From positions 1-64,000 of the forward strand of contig JBBSML010000004.1 of the NCBI GenBank assembly GCA_038233215.1: DNA of 64,000 nucleotides, given 5' to 3'. This stretch comes from JACDBZ01 sp038233215. Lineage in GTDB: Bacteria > Chloroflexota > Limnocylindria > QHBO01. The notes under the pieces were generated by a model that was given only the letters and a program-made list of their open reading frames with translations, did no database searches and was not told the DNA's origin. The number at the start of each line of letters is the position of its first letter. Positions within the stretch are counted from its first letter, which is position 1. This document shows positions 43,812 to 52,217 of the stretch, one piece after another. Made by a program: the position numbers and the translations under genes.

Positions 43812-44873
43812 CTACTCCGCCTCGCTGATGCCGTCGACGCCGACCTCGATGCTGGCCACTCGACCGCGAATCTCGTCATCGATGCGCTTGGCGATCTCCG
43901 GATTGGTTTTCAGGAACTCGCGCGAGTTCTCGCGACCCTGACCGAGACGCACATCCCCGTAGTTGAACCACGCACCGGTCTTGGAGAGGACGCCGGCCGC
44001 GATTCCGACGTCGAGCAATCCTCCCTCGACGCTGATGCCCTCGTTGTACATGATGTCGAACTCGGCAACGCGGAAGGGGCTTGCGACCTTGTTCTTGACC
44101 ACCTTGACGCGGGTTCGGGAACCGACCGCATCGGTCCCTGACTTGAGGGTCTCGATCCGACGGATGTCCATCCGTACGCTGGCGTAGAACTTGAGGGCAC
44201 GGCCGCCGGGCGTTGTCTCGGGGTTACCGAACATGACGCCGATCTTCTCGCGCAACTGGTTCGTGAAGACAAGCGCCGTGTTGCTGCGATTGATGGCACC
44301 GGTCAGCTTGCGCAGCGCCTGGCTCATGAGCCGCGCCTGGAGTCCCATGTGGCTATCGCCCATGTCTCCCTCGATCTCGGCGCGCGGCACCAGGGCTGCG
44401 ACCGAATCGACGATCACGACGTCCACGCCGTTGGACCGAATAAGCGTTTCGGCGATTTCGAGCGCCTGCTCTCCGGTGTCGGGCTGGCTGACGAGCAGCT
44501 CATCAACGTCCACGCCGACATTGCGCGCGTAGCCGGGATCGAGTGCATGCTCCGCGTCGATGAACGCCACGATGCCGCCCATCCGCTGGGCATTGCCGGC
44601 CACGTGGTAGCAGAGCGTCGTTTTGCCGCTCGACTCGGGGCCGTAGATCTCGGTGATTCGACCGCGCGGCACGCCACCCACGCCGAGTGCAAGGTCCAGC
44701 GCGACCGATCCGGTCGGGATGGCTTCGACGTTCTGCGCGGCACGATCGCCGAGACGCATGATCGACCCGCGGCCGAACTGCTTCTCGATCTGGAGGATGG
44801 CGGCATCCACCGCCCGCCCGCGTTCGCCGTTCTTCTCTACCGGAACCTGGGCAATCGCCACCGGTGCATCCAT
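43812..44873 (-). CDS. recA: Recombinase RecA
   Basis: DNA strand exchange and SOS coprotease. Walker A GPESSGKTTLCYHVA, the ALDPGYARNVGVDVDELLVS segment, Walker B VDVVIVDSVAALVPRAEIEG, loop L1 (MGDSHMGLQARLMSQALRKL) and loop L2 (FGNPETTPGGRALKFYASVR) are intact. 353 residues, full length. It begins 48 bases after a small basic protein that probably shares its promoter. Confidence 0.98.
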   Translation of the reverse strand: MDAPVAIAQVPVEKNGERGRAVDAAILQIEKQFGRGSIMRLGDRAAQNVEAIPTGSVALDLALGVGGVPRGRITEIYGPESSGKTTLCYHVAGNAQRMGGIVAFIDAEHALDPGYARNVGVDVDELLVSQPDTGEQALEIAETLIRSNGVDVVIVDSVAALVPRAEIEGDMGDSHMGLQARLMSQALRKLTGAINRSNTALVFTNQLREKIGVMFGNPETTPGGRALKFYASVRMDIRRIETLKSGTDAVGSRTRVKVVKNKVASPFRVAEFDIMYNEGISVEGGLLDVGIAAGVLSKTGAWFNYGDVRLGQGRENSREFLKTNPEIAKRIDDEIRGRVASIEVGVDGISEAE

Positions 44874-44921
44874 CTGTCGTTCCGCTCCTGAATCATTGTG
44901 TTGGGTCCCGGCGGCGCTGGT

Positions 44922-45080
44922 TCACTCGTCGTCGCTGGGCGTGCGCTCCTTGCGCCTGGGCTTGATCACTTCGACCGATGCCGGCGGCTCATACGTGGAT
45001 GCCATCGGCGGGAGCTTCGGCGCCTTTTCCTTTGCCTTGCGCTTCGGCTCCTTCTTTGGTCGATCTCGGCCCTTTGCCAT
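44922..45080 (-). CDS. Small Lys/Pro-rich protein upstream of recA
   Basis: A 52-residue, highly charged protein (MAKGRDRPKKEPKRKAKEK at the N-terminus, RRKERTPSDDE at the end). GGGAGG seven bases before the ATG at 45080 supports this start rather than a longer reading. Similar tiny Lys-rich proteins are annotated in actinobacteria and other high-GC groups without a function. The basic N-terminus suggests nucleic-acid binding; inference only. It lies in the leader of recA and is likely cotranscribed. Confidence 0.65.
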   Translation of the reverse strand: MAKGRDRPKKEPKRKAKEKAPKLPPMASTYEPPASVEVIKPRRKERTPSDDE

Positions 45081-45441
45081 CGCTCGAACCTCCCAGATGT
45101 GTGGACCGACCGAGCTGCGCCATCCTGCACCACCGGCCCTTACCAACCACTTACCCGGCGCTTACCGGCACCGTTGCGGTCGATTCTACCCTTGGCCGCG
45201 ACAGCTCTGGCGTCGCGAATCACCTCATTCTACACCGGTGTCATACGATGTCATACAGCCGCGCGGGCCTTGACGCCCTCGGTAGCCCCGCCGGGCGGGG
45301 CTAATGCCCATCGGACGAGGCAAGGGTCCGAGCTCAGGTGCGATCTGACCCGCGCCACGGTGGGATGACCACGGAGCTGCGTCTCGATCGCCGTTAGCCC
45401 CGTGGTGCGGGTCGCGGGGTGATCGCGAGGCTCGCTCCGGC
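45081..45441 (-). promoter_or_regulatory. recA-unit promoter region with repeats
   Basis: On the minus strand, ATGACA (complement of 45249-45254) and TAGAAT (complement of 45227-45232) form a promoter with 16-base spacing. A perfect ACACCGGTGT palindrome (45232-45241) fills the spacer, and TGTCAT is repeated at 45239 and 45249. Downstream in the leader, CTTACC occurs three times with an exact 11-base period (45139, 45150, 45161). A GC hairpin TAGCCCCG/CGGGGCTA (45283-45303) lies between tgt and the promoter but lacks a U-tract. No coding sequence is convincing here. Confidence 0.55.
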
Positions 45442-46569
45442 TCAGACGGTTCTGCGAAAGCCTGCAGCGATCATCCGGCGAAGCTCGCTGAACGATCCTT
45501 CGGCCAAGGACGATCGCACGCGTCGCAGGAGGGCAAGCGTCCACGTCACGTTATGGACCGTGGCCAATCGATACGCCAGCAGCTCCCGGGTACGGAACAA
45601 GTGCGCCAGGTAGGCGCGCGAGTGGTTGCGACACGCCTCGCAGACGCAGGCAGCGTCGATGGGGCCATCGTCATCCTGCATCGCCGAGTTCCTGAGGTTC
45701 AGACGTCCTGCATCGGTCCATACCTGGCCCGTACGAGCCACCCGGGTGGGAAGGACGCAGTCAAAAAGGTCGATTCCGCGCTCCACCGCCGTGAAGAAAT
45801 CGACGGGCGAGCCGACGCCCATCAGATACCGAGGGCGCGAGTCATCACCCAGCCCATCCGCAACCACGTCCAGCGTGGCGGCCATCTCGGCCTTCGACTC
45901 TCCCACAGATAGTCCGCCGACGGCGATCCCGTCGAATGGCAGCGCGCCAATGGCCGCCACGGATGCCCGGCGCAGCTCGGCATCCACGCCACCCTGGATG
46001 ATGCCGAACACCGCCTGATCTGGGCGGGCCCGCGCGGCCAACGATCGCTCCGCCCACCGGTGCGTACGTTCCATCGCGTCCGCAACCTGCGCGCGCGGGA
46101 GCACAGGGTCGACGAGCTGGTCGAAGGCCATCGCGATGTCCGATCCGAGGAGCGCCTGGATCTCCATCGCGCGCTCAGGCGTGAGCCGGTGCGTCGAGCC
46201 ATCGAGAGGCGACGTGAAGGTCACGCCGTCATCATCGACACGCCGCAGATCGGCCAGGCTGAAGACCTGAAATCCGCCGGAATCGGTTAGGATCGGTCCG
46301 TCCCAGGCCATGAATCGATGCAGGCCCCCCAGCCGCGCGATCCGCTCGGCGGTCGGCCGCAGGTTGAGGTGATAGGTATTTCCGAGGATCATCTGCGCGC
46401 CGGCTGCGTGCAGATCACCCGGCGTCAGGGCCTTGACGCTGGCCTGCGTGCCGACCGGCATGAATTCCGGAGTTTCGATCACGCCGTGCGGCGTCTCGAT
46501 TCGGCCCAGCCGGGCGCGGCCGACACTGGTCGGCTCGAATGTGTAAACGATCGGGGCGGACGGTGACAC
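45442..46569 (-). CDS. tgt: tRNA-guanine transglycosylase
   Basis: Exchanges G34 of tRNAs with GUN anticodons for preQ1, or for queuine, on the way to queuosine. MPVGTQASVKALTPGDL, LTDSGGFQVFSL (catalytic Asp), FDCVLPTRVARTGQ (nucleophile Asp) and the zinc site CVCEACRN followed by a His about 25 residues on are present. I start at GTG 46569; an in-frame extension upstream to 46770 would overlap the divergent gene and has no homology. TATCCT eight bases before the GTG suggests near-leaderless transcription. 375 residues. queA lies nearby on the same strand. Confidence 0.94.
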   Translation of the reverse strand: MSPSAPIVYTFEPTSVGRARLGRIETPHGVIETPEFMPVGTQASVKALTPGDLHAAGAQMILGNTYHLNLRPTAERIARLGGLHRFMAWDGPILTDSGGFQVFSLADLRRVDDDGVTFTSPLDGSTHRLTPERAMEIQALLGSDIAMAFDQLVDPVLPRAQVADAMERTHRWAERSLAARARPDQAVFGIIQGGVDAELRRASVAAIGALPFDGIAVGGLSVGESKAEMAATLDVVADGLGDDSRPRYLMGVGSPVDFFTAVERGIDLFDCVLPTRVARTGQVWTDAGRLNLRNSAMQDDDGPIDAACVCEACRNHSRAYLAHLFRTRELLAYRLATVHNVTWTLALLRRVRSSLAEGSFSELRRMIAAGFRRTV

Positions 46570-46615
46570 CGCCGGAGAGGATAGGCTACGCACACCACGG
46601 AGAGGTGATTGTCGC

Positions 46616-47302
46616 GTGCGATTGAACGAATGGCCGCGGATGCCGTTCCTGAACGACGAAGTGAAGGAATGGATCGCGATCGAGCTGAAGAGCCTCGGCG
46701 TCGAGGATCTGGCGGTGTATGCCCTGGAGGCGGGCACCGAGGGCGATGAGCGTCGGGTGATGGTGGCCACCGAGGTCGGCCTTCTCGATCATCGGTATGC
46801 CCCGTTCGGATCGTCGGCCCGATACCGGCTGGCGATGCTCATGTACCCATGGCAGGTCCTGCGCGGCGTCGAGCTTCGCGCCGATACCTTCCGCCTCTGG
46901 GCGCGCGAACACCGCACGCGATGGTCATTCCGCCTGCATCACCCGCATTTCGAAGCAGCCACCGAATCCGCGGATCTTGGGCAGGCGCTCTGCGATCTCG
47001 CGCGCGTGTGCGCCGTGATGGCCGAGCCATTCGGCGTCCCGGCCGGACGGGTGTCAAGCGACGTGCCGGGCGTCATTCCGGGCGGGCCGCGGCCGCTCCC
47101 CGCCACGGAAGACCCCGAACAGCGTCGCCCAGCTCCACCCGCCAATGTCGGGGCGGAGTCGAATGGAGGACCGCCCGCTCAAGAGGAGGCTAAGGCCGAG
47201 CCCGAGGTGAAAGCCGTGCCGATCGACACGGGCGAAGAGGTCATCGGCCTCTCGGACGAAGAACGGGAAGCCGTCCCGACCCGCTCCGACGGCCAGGCCT
47301 GA
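46616..47302 (+). CDS. Unknown protein between tgt and queA
   Basis: 228 residues, no family recognised. The first 145 residues look folded and mixed (WIAIELKSLGVEDLAVYALE, MVATEVGLLDHRYAPFG, RLAMLMYPWQVLRGVELR); the remainder is Pro/Glu/Ala-rich and probably disordered, ending in GEEVIGLSDEEREAVPTR. No signal peptide or membrane segment. GTG at 46616 has AGGTGA seven bases upstream. It is divergent from tgt and convergent with queA, so a link to queuosine is only positional. Confidence 0.75.
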   Translation: MRLNEWPRMPFLNDEVKEWIAIELKSLGVEDLAVYALEAGTEGDERRVMVATEVGLLDHRYAPFGSSARYRLAMLMYPWQVLRGVELRADTFRLWAREHRTRWSFRLHHPHFEAATESADLGQALCDLARVCAVMAEPFGVPAGRVSSDVPGVIPGGPRPLPATEDPEQRRPAPPANVGAESNGGPPAQEEAKAEPEVKAVPIDTGEEVIGLSDEEREAVPTRSDGQA

Positions 47303-47349
47303 CGGACTTCGCGGTGATTCCGTTCATGAGCGGCATGAGCTGACGAGGA

Positions 47350-48408
47350 TCAGACAATCAGCATCGCGTCCCCGAAGCTGAAAAACCGATACCCCGCTTC
47401 GAGCGCGGCTCGATACGCGCCGAAGAGCGCATCACGCGCCTCAAATGCGTCGGCCTCGCCCATGCCTTCCTGCACGAACGCGGTAACGAGCAGGAGCAGC
47501 GAGCTGCGAGGCAGGTGAAAGTTGGTGATGAGCGCATCGACCGAACCGAATGGGTAAGGCGGCGTGATGTAGAGATCGGTCCAGCCGGAGGCTGCCTCGG
47601 TCCGCGCAGCCGTCTCGAGCACACGGACCGCCGTCGTGCCAACCGCAATGACGCGGTTGCCGGACGCGCGTGTCGTAGCGATTGTCCGGCGAGTCTCGGC
47701 TGGGATCTCGAACCACTCGCGATGGATCAGGTGCTGGTCGGTGAACTCGCTCTCGAGCGGACGGAACGTGTCGAGTCCGACATGCAGCGTGACCGAGGCG
47801 AGGGCCACACCCCGCGACACGAGAGACGCCAACAGCTCAGGCGTAAAATGCAAGCCGGCGGTGGGCGCCGCCGCGGAGCCGGGCGGGCTCGCATAGACGG
47901 TCTGATATCGATCCGCCGGCGCCGTTCGATCGTGAATGTACGGTGGGAGCGGCATTTCGCCGGCGGCGGCCATGATGGAGGCCGGGTCGCCATCGAAGCG
48001 AACCACGCGAGCCCCGCCGCCAAGGCGTTCGCCCACCTCGACCTGCTCGCCCGTCCGCAGGGTTAGCCGATCCCCTTCCGCGATCCGTCGCGACGGGCGC
48101 ACCAAGGCCTCCCATCGGACGGGACCCCCTGCCAGAGGTCGCAGGAGAAGGACCTCGGCCAAACCGCCGCTGGAGCGTCGGGCCGAGAGCCTGGCGGGAA
48201 TGACACGTGAGTCGTTCACGACCAGCAGGTCGCCGGGCTCCAACAAGTCGCCGATGTCGCGAAACTTCAGATGTTGAACGTCTCCCGGGCGCGATCGGTC
48301 CATGACCAGCAGGCCAGAGGCGTCGCGAGGCTCGGCGGGTATCTGGGCGATGGCGTCGGCGGGTAGCTCGTACGAGAAATCATCGACGCGCAGCCGCGGA
48401 CCACTCAC
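47350..48408 (-). CDS. queA: tRNA preQ1(34) S-adenosylmethionine ribosyltransferase-isomerase
   Basis: Converts preQ1 in tRNA to epoxyqueuosine using the ribosyl part of SAM. DDFSYELPADAIAQIPAEPR at the N-terminus, LLVVNDSRVIPARL, AAPTAGLHFTPELL, VTLHVGLDTFRPL and FHLPRSSLLLLVTAF are diagnostic. Two GTG codons stand in tandem; the second (48408) is exactly six bases after TACGCT and is taken as a leaderless start. 352 residues. With tgt it supports tRNA queuosine synthesis in this organism. Confidence 0.95.
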   Translation of the reverse strand: MSGPRLRVDDFSYELPADAIAQIPAEPRDASGLLVMDRSRPGDVQHLKFRDIGDLLEPGDLLVVNDSRVIPARLSARRSSGGLAEVLLLRPLAGGPVRWEALVRPSRRIAEGDRLTLRTGEQVEVGERLGGGARVVRFDGDPASIMAAAGEMPLPPYIHDRTAPADRYQTVYASPPGSAAAPTAGLHFTPELLASLVSRGVALASVTLHVGLDTFRPLESEFTDQHLIHREWFEIPAETRRTIATTRASGNRVIAVGTTAVRVLETAARTEAASGWTDLYITPPYPFGSVDALITNFHLPRSSLLLLVTAFVQEGMGEADAFEARDALFGAYRAALEAGYRFFSFGDAMLIV

Positions 48409-48411
48409 CAC

Positions 48412-48467
48412 GCAAGCGTAGCGCCCGGCCGGGTGATCCGACCGGGCGCCATCGGCTCATCGATGGC
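48412..48467. terminator. Paired hairpins between NCS2 permease and queA
   Basis: GCCATCG (48448-48454) pairs with CGATGGC (48461-48467), and GCGCCCGG (48421-48428) pairs with CCGGGCGC (48442-48449). Both stems lie directly after the permease stop on the minus strand. Neither has a U-tract, so termination is uncertain. The queA -10 (AGCGTA complement, 48415-48420) lies immediately beyond. Confidence 0.4.
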
Positions 48468-49880
48468 TCAGGCGCTGATTCCGCCGGGGAGGAGGGCCTG
48501 AGCGAAGTAGATCAGGAAGGCGATCGCCACCAGCCACATCAACGGATGGATGGCGCCGAGCTTGCCGAGGGCAATCTTTATCAGCACCCAGATGATGAAC
48601 CCGGCGCCGATCCCGATCGTGATGCTGAACGTCAGCGGCATGAGGATCAGGGTGAGCAGCGCAGGAAAGCCTTCCTCGATGTCGCCGAAGTCGATGTCCT
48701 TGATCATCACGGCCATGAGATAGCCGACCACCACCAGGACCGGTCCGGTGGCGACGAAGGGAACCAACGTGGCCAGCGGCGAGAACAGGATCGAGATCAG
48801 GAACAGGACGCCGACGACGACCGCCGTCAGCCCGGTTCGTCCGCCTTCGGCGATCCCCGCCGCGCTTTCGATGTAGCTGGTGTTGGAGCTGATACCGGCT
48901 GCTCCACCCGCTACAGCACCGACCGAATCGACCAGCAGCAGGCGCCCGACGCCGGGAACGCGTCCATCCCGTTCGGCGAGCCCCGCCTGTTCGGCGAGGC
49001 CGGTGGCGGTGCCCATGGTGTCGAAAAAGTCGGTCAGCATGAAGCTGAAGATCGTCAGGATTGCCGCGACCAGGCCAAGGGTCGAGAAGACGTTGGTGAC
49101 GTCGAACATGCCGAGCGTCGAGAAGTCGAACGGCGAAGTCAAACTGGCAGGGACGGTCTGCACTCCGACGATGAGGGCAATGATCGAGGTGAAGACGATG
49201 CTGAGGATCAGCGCTCCCGGCACCTTCCGCACAAAGAGGATGATCGTCACCAGCAGGCCAAGGAAGAAGACCCCGAGGTCGGGCGTGCTCGGGAACACGA
49301 ACTGCACGGGGACTGGCCCGGACGCATCGGGGGCGTTGATGATCACTCCGGCATCCACGAGGCCGATGAACAGGATAAACAGCCCGATTCCGACGCCGAT
49401 CGCTCGTTTCAGGGCCAGTGGCACGGCATACATGATCGCCTCGCGCAATCCGACGAGGACGAGCAGCAGGACAACGAGGCCCTCGATCACGATGACACCC
49501 ATCGCGCCCGCTGGCGTCAGACCCGTCGTCAGCACCAGGCCGAAGGCGACGGCGCCGTTTATGCCGAGTCCTGCGGCCAGCGCGATCGGAAAGTTGCTGA
49601 CCAGGCCCATCGCGATGCTCAGCACGCCCGCCACAAGGGCGGTGGCCGCTGCCGCGGGGGCAACGAAGTCCATCACCGCCTGCTCGCCCTGCGGGATGAA
49701 CATGGCCGACAGGATCGAGGGATTCAGGAACAGGATGTAGGACATGACCATGAAGGTGGCCAGGCCGGCCTTCATCTCGGTCCCGACCGTTGTTCCCCGC
49801 TCTGTGAGCTTAAAGAATGAGTCGAGTCCCCCACCGCCAGGCGTGGCTGGCTCGCTCCGTGGTGCCTCAGTTGCCGTCAC
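48468..49880 (-). CDS. NCS2-family purine permease (AzgA/PbuG-like)
   Basis: Proton-coupled importer of purine bases such as adenine, guanine or hypoxanthine. About 12 to 14 hydrophobic segments cover the 470 residues. The N-terminus has the AzgA-type FFKLTERGTTVGTEMKAGLATFMVMSYILFLNP-type block (shown here in parts: GTTVGTEMKAGLATFMVMSY), then GLGINGAVAFGLVL and DTMGTATGLAEQAGL. GTG at 49880 is chosen, nine bases after GGAGGG; a longer reading to 49928 is possible. It sits in a same-strand run with the MocA fusion and ruvB, with the molybdenum hydroxylase divergent from that run. Confidence 0.9.
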   Translation of the reverse strand: MTATEAPRSEPATPGGGGLDSFFKLTERGTTVGTEMKAGLATFMVMSYILFLNPSILSAMFIPQGEQAVMDFVAPAAAATALVAGVLSIAMGLVSNFPIALAAGLGINGAVAFGLVLTTGLTPAGAMGVIVIEGLVVLLLVLVGLREAIMYAVPLALKRAIGVGIGLFILFIGLVDAGVIINAPDASGPVPVQFVFPSTPDLGVFFLGLLVTIILFVRKVPGALILSIVFTSIIALIVGVQTVPASLTSPFDFSTLGMFDVTNVFSTLGLVAAILTIFSFMLTDFFDTMGTATGLAEQAGLAERDGRVPGVGRLLLVDSVGAVAGGAAGISSNTSYIESAAGIAEGGRTGLTAVVVGVLFLISILFSPLATLVPFVATGPVLVVVGYLMAVMIKDIDFGDIEEGFPALLTLILMPLTFSITIGIGAGFIIWVLIKIALGKLGAIHPLMWLVAIAFLIYFAQALLPGGISA

Positions 49881-50033
49881 TCGGGATACCCTCCGCTCCT
49901 TGGCACGCGCAGTCCGGGAGATAGGCACGCCGGGCCGGTGCCGCTGCGCAGCCTACTCCCGTGCGGGGCTCTCCGACGCCAATTTGCGCGAGGAACTCCG
50001 CCTGCCCACGTGCTGGTCGGCCGAGGTTGCACC
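49881..50033. other. Gap between ruvB and the permease
   Basis: A 153-base region between two minus-strand genes. It holds the GGAGGG ribosome binding site of the permease at its left edge. No strong promoter hexamers, hairpin with U-tract or small gene seen. Confidence 0.3.
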
Positions 50034-51083
50034 CTAAGTGTCGAAGAGACCGGGTTGCGCCGATGCGCCAGCCGAGCTGGCGGGCGGCGTCAGGCCGAGG
50101 TGCTCCCAGCCACCACGCGTCAGCTGGCGGCCTCGCGACGTGCGGGCAAGCATGCCGATCTGCATCAGGTACGGCTCGACGACATCCTCGATCGTCTCGA
50201 TCGGTTCACTGACGGTGGCCGCCATGGTGGCCAGGCCGACTGGTCCGCCTCCGTGGTGATCGGCCATGGCCTGGAGCAGCTGACGGTCCATGGCGTCCAG
50301 GCCACGCTCGTCAATTTCGAGCAGCCGAAGCGCATTGCCGGCCAGCGTCTCGGTGACTCCCCCGTCCCCACCCCCGCGCACCTGGGCGTAGTCGCGCACG
50401 CGCTTGAGCAGGCGGTTCGCGATCCGCGGTGTACCGCGAGAGCGACCCGCGACCAGTCGGGCGGCATCATCGGTCAACGCCACCCCCAGGATTTCCGCCG
50501 AACGCCTGAGAATCCGTTCCAGCTCGGTCTCGGTGTAGTAGTCGAGCCGATACGTCACACCGAACCGGTCGCGCAGCGGTCCGGTGATGGAACCGACGCG
50601 AGTGGTCGCCCCGATCACCGTCAGGTGCTCGATCTGGAGCCGGACCGAGCGCGCGCCCGGCCCCTTGCCGAGCACGACGTCGAGCGCGAAATCCTCCATG
50701 GCCGGATACAGGATCTCTTCCACGGCATGGCTGAGCCGATGAATCTCGTCGATGAACAGCACGTCACCGTTGCCGAGGGAGGTCAGCACGGCCGCGAGGT
50801 CGCCGGCGCGCTCGATGGCCGGGCCGGAGGTCGTCCGGATCTGGGCGCCCATCTCGGCGGCAACGATGTTCGCGAGCGTCGTCTTGCCCAGCCCCGGCGG
50901 CCCATACAACAGGATGTGGTCGACCGGCTCGGATCGATGCTGCGCCGCATCGATCAGGATGGCGAGGTTTTGCTTGACGCGATCCTGGCCCGCGAACTCG
51001 TCAAGCCGGCGCGGCCGGACGGTCGACTCGAGAGCAAGCTCCTCCTCAGCGATCTCCGCGGTGGCGATGCGCTCGATCGTCAT
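50034..51083 (-). CDS. ruvB: Holliday junction branch migration helicase RuvB
   Basis: AAA+ motor that drives branch migration with RuvA. LDEFAGQDRVKQNLAILIDA, Walker A GPPGLGKTTLANIVA, Walker B VLFIDEIHRLSHAVEE, sensor 1 TVIGATTRVGSITGPLRDRF and the winged-helix end are intact. 349 residues. Neither ruvA nor ruvC is adjacent. A TAGAAT promoter element and a palindrome lie in the 42 bases before it. Confidence 0.97.
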   Translation of the reverse strand: MTIERIATAEIAEEELALESTVRPRRLDEFAGQDRVKQNLAILIDAAQHRSEPVDHILLYGPPGLGKTTLANIVAAEMGAQIRTTSGPAIERAGDLAAVLTSLGNGDVLFIDEIHRLSHAVEEILYPAMEDFALDVVLGKGPGARSVRLQIEHLTVIGATTRVGSITGPLRDRFGVTYRLDYYTETELERILRRSAEILGVALTDDAARLVAGRSRGTPRIANRLLKRVRDYAQVRGGGDGGVTETLAGNALRLLEIDERGLDAMDRQLLQAMADHHGGGPVGLATMAATVSEPIETIEDVVEPYLMQIGMLARTSRGRQLTRGGWEHLGLTPPASSAGASAQPGLFDT

Positions 51084-51104
51084 CGGTCAGGGTTGGTCGG
51101 CGCC

Positions 51105-51128
51105 GAATCGAACATGTGAACGATTCTA
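51105..51128 (-). promoter_or_regulatory. Palindromic operator and -10 before ruvB
   Basis: GAATCG (51105-51110) and CGATTC (51121-51126) form an interrupted palindrome with a 10-base spacer. On the minus strand TAGAAT (complement of 51123-51128) is a good -10 that overlaps one arm, so a dimer bound there would block initiation. It also overlaps the stop codon of the upstream gene. SOS (LexA) control is plausible for ruvB but unproven. Confidence 0.45.
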
Positions 51129-52163
51129 GTGCAGCGCCTCGCTCGCCCAGCGGCGGATCAGCTCGTGGTGCGGAGCCCAGGCGCGCCAGGTCTCCTCGCC
51201 CCACTGGCGGACGAGCGCGCCATGTTCGGCGGACGTCGTCGCAGCCAGCACGTCTCGAACGGTCAGTGCGTAGGTGAGGGGCGGCTCGAGCCAGGGCCAG
51301 TCCCGATCGCCGCTCGCGAGTCGCTGGGTGATCGGATTCAGCTCCCGCATGCCCATGCCGTGCTCGAGCCAATGGCACAGGCCGATCAGGTGGAGCGCCA
51401 CGGACTGCCGCTGCCGTCGTTCGTCCCGGCCCGGATGCTGAACGGTATACACATCCACCGTGTGCCGATGGATCCAGCCGTAGCCGGGGTCGCCGAACTC
51501 GCGGGCAAGGACCTCCCCGAACGCAGCCCAGCAGGCCGGCGAGGCGCCGATGTACTCGTGGGTCGCATCCTGGCGCACCGGCTGGAAGAGCGCGTCGCAT
51601 CCCGGACACGGTTCACCCAGGGCGGCGAGGTCGGTGGGAGTATCGACGTCTGGGGCATGAAGCTGGACATCGACGGCCGTGACGAGGTCCGGGTGATCGA
51701 TGAGGATGGCTCGGAGCCCCTCGTCACCCGTGGCGGCATTCGCCATCGCGAAGGCCTCGCGCCGTAGCAGGACCGGTGGACCCAACCGACCCTCTGCCCT
51801 GGCGGCCACGACCCGGCGGTCGGTCGCCGCGCCTGCCAGTACGGCCCGGACGGTCCTGAGTGCCATGGTCGGCTGGTCGCCGAGCAGGATCAGTGCGGCC
51901 TCGATCTCGGCGGGCACCGCGGCGAGACCGATGCGGAGCGAGTGGCTGAGACCGCTGGAAGGGGCGGTGTTGAGCGCCGGCAGCACTCCAGCGGGGACGG
52001 CCAGTCCCGGCGGGACGACCGAAATCACGGGATCGAGGCCCGACCCACGGGCCAGCATGACCACCGCCTCCAGCAAGGTTCTCCTGCCGATCAAGGCGAG
52101 CTGCTTGGGAGACTCGAACCGCTTCGAGGTCCCGGCGGCAAGGATCACGGCGGCGGTCTGCAT
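51126..52163 (-). CDS. MocA-like molybdenum cofactor nucleotidyltransferase fused to DUF5946
   Basis: 345 residues. The N-terminal 190 form a MobA-like NTP transferase (VILAAGTSKRFESPKQL, LILLGDQPTMALRTVRAVL, VLLRREAF), closest to MocA, which attaches CTP to molybdopterin for xanthine-dehydrogenase-type enzymes. The C-terminal part (about 190-345) matches DUF5946: a CPGC pair, EYIGASPACWAAFGEVLARE, HRHTVDVYTVQHPGRDE and SVALHLIGLCHWLEHG. Start ATG 52163; the longer open reading frame upstream lacks homology. The molybdenum hydroxylase operon that would need this cofactor is 2 kb away on the other strand. Confidence 0.85.
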   Translation of the reverse strand: MQTAAVILAAGTSKRFESPKQLALIGRRTLLEAVVMLARGSGLDPVISVVPPGLAVPAGVLPALNTAPSSGLSHSLRIGLAAVPAEIEAALILLGDQPTMALRTVRAVLAGAATDRRVVAARAEGRLGPPVLLRREAFAMANAATGDEGLRAILIDHPDLVTAVDVQLHAPDVDTPTDLAALGEPCPGCDALFQPVRQDATHEYIGASPACWAAFGEVLAREFGDPGYGWIHRHTVDVYTVQHPGRDERRQRQSVALHLIGLCHWLEHGMGMRELNPITQRLASGDRDWPWLEPPLTYALTVRDVLAATTSAEHGALVRQWGEETWRAWAPHHELIRRWASEALH

Positions 52164-52217
52164 GAACTCATTCTGCACCCGTGTCCCGGCCGCCCGCGGG
52201 CCGTCGCGTTGGGCGCG

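Noticed and set aside
45283..45303. GC hairpin TAGCCCCG/CGGGGCTA as terminator of tgt
   Set aside because: No T-run on either side; kept only as a described hairpin.
45251..45544. 97-residue frame downstream of tgt
   Set aside because: Overlaps tgt in another frame, lacks a ribosome binding site and family similarity.
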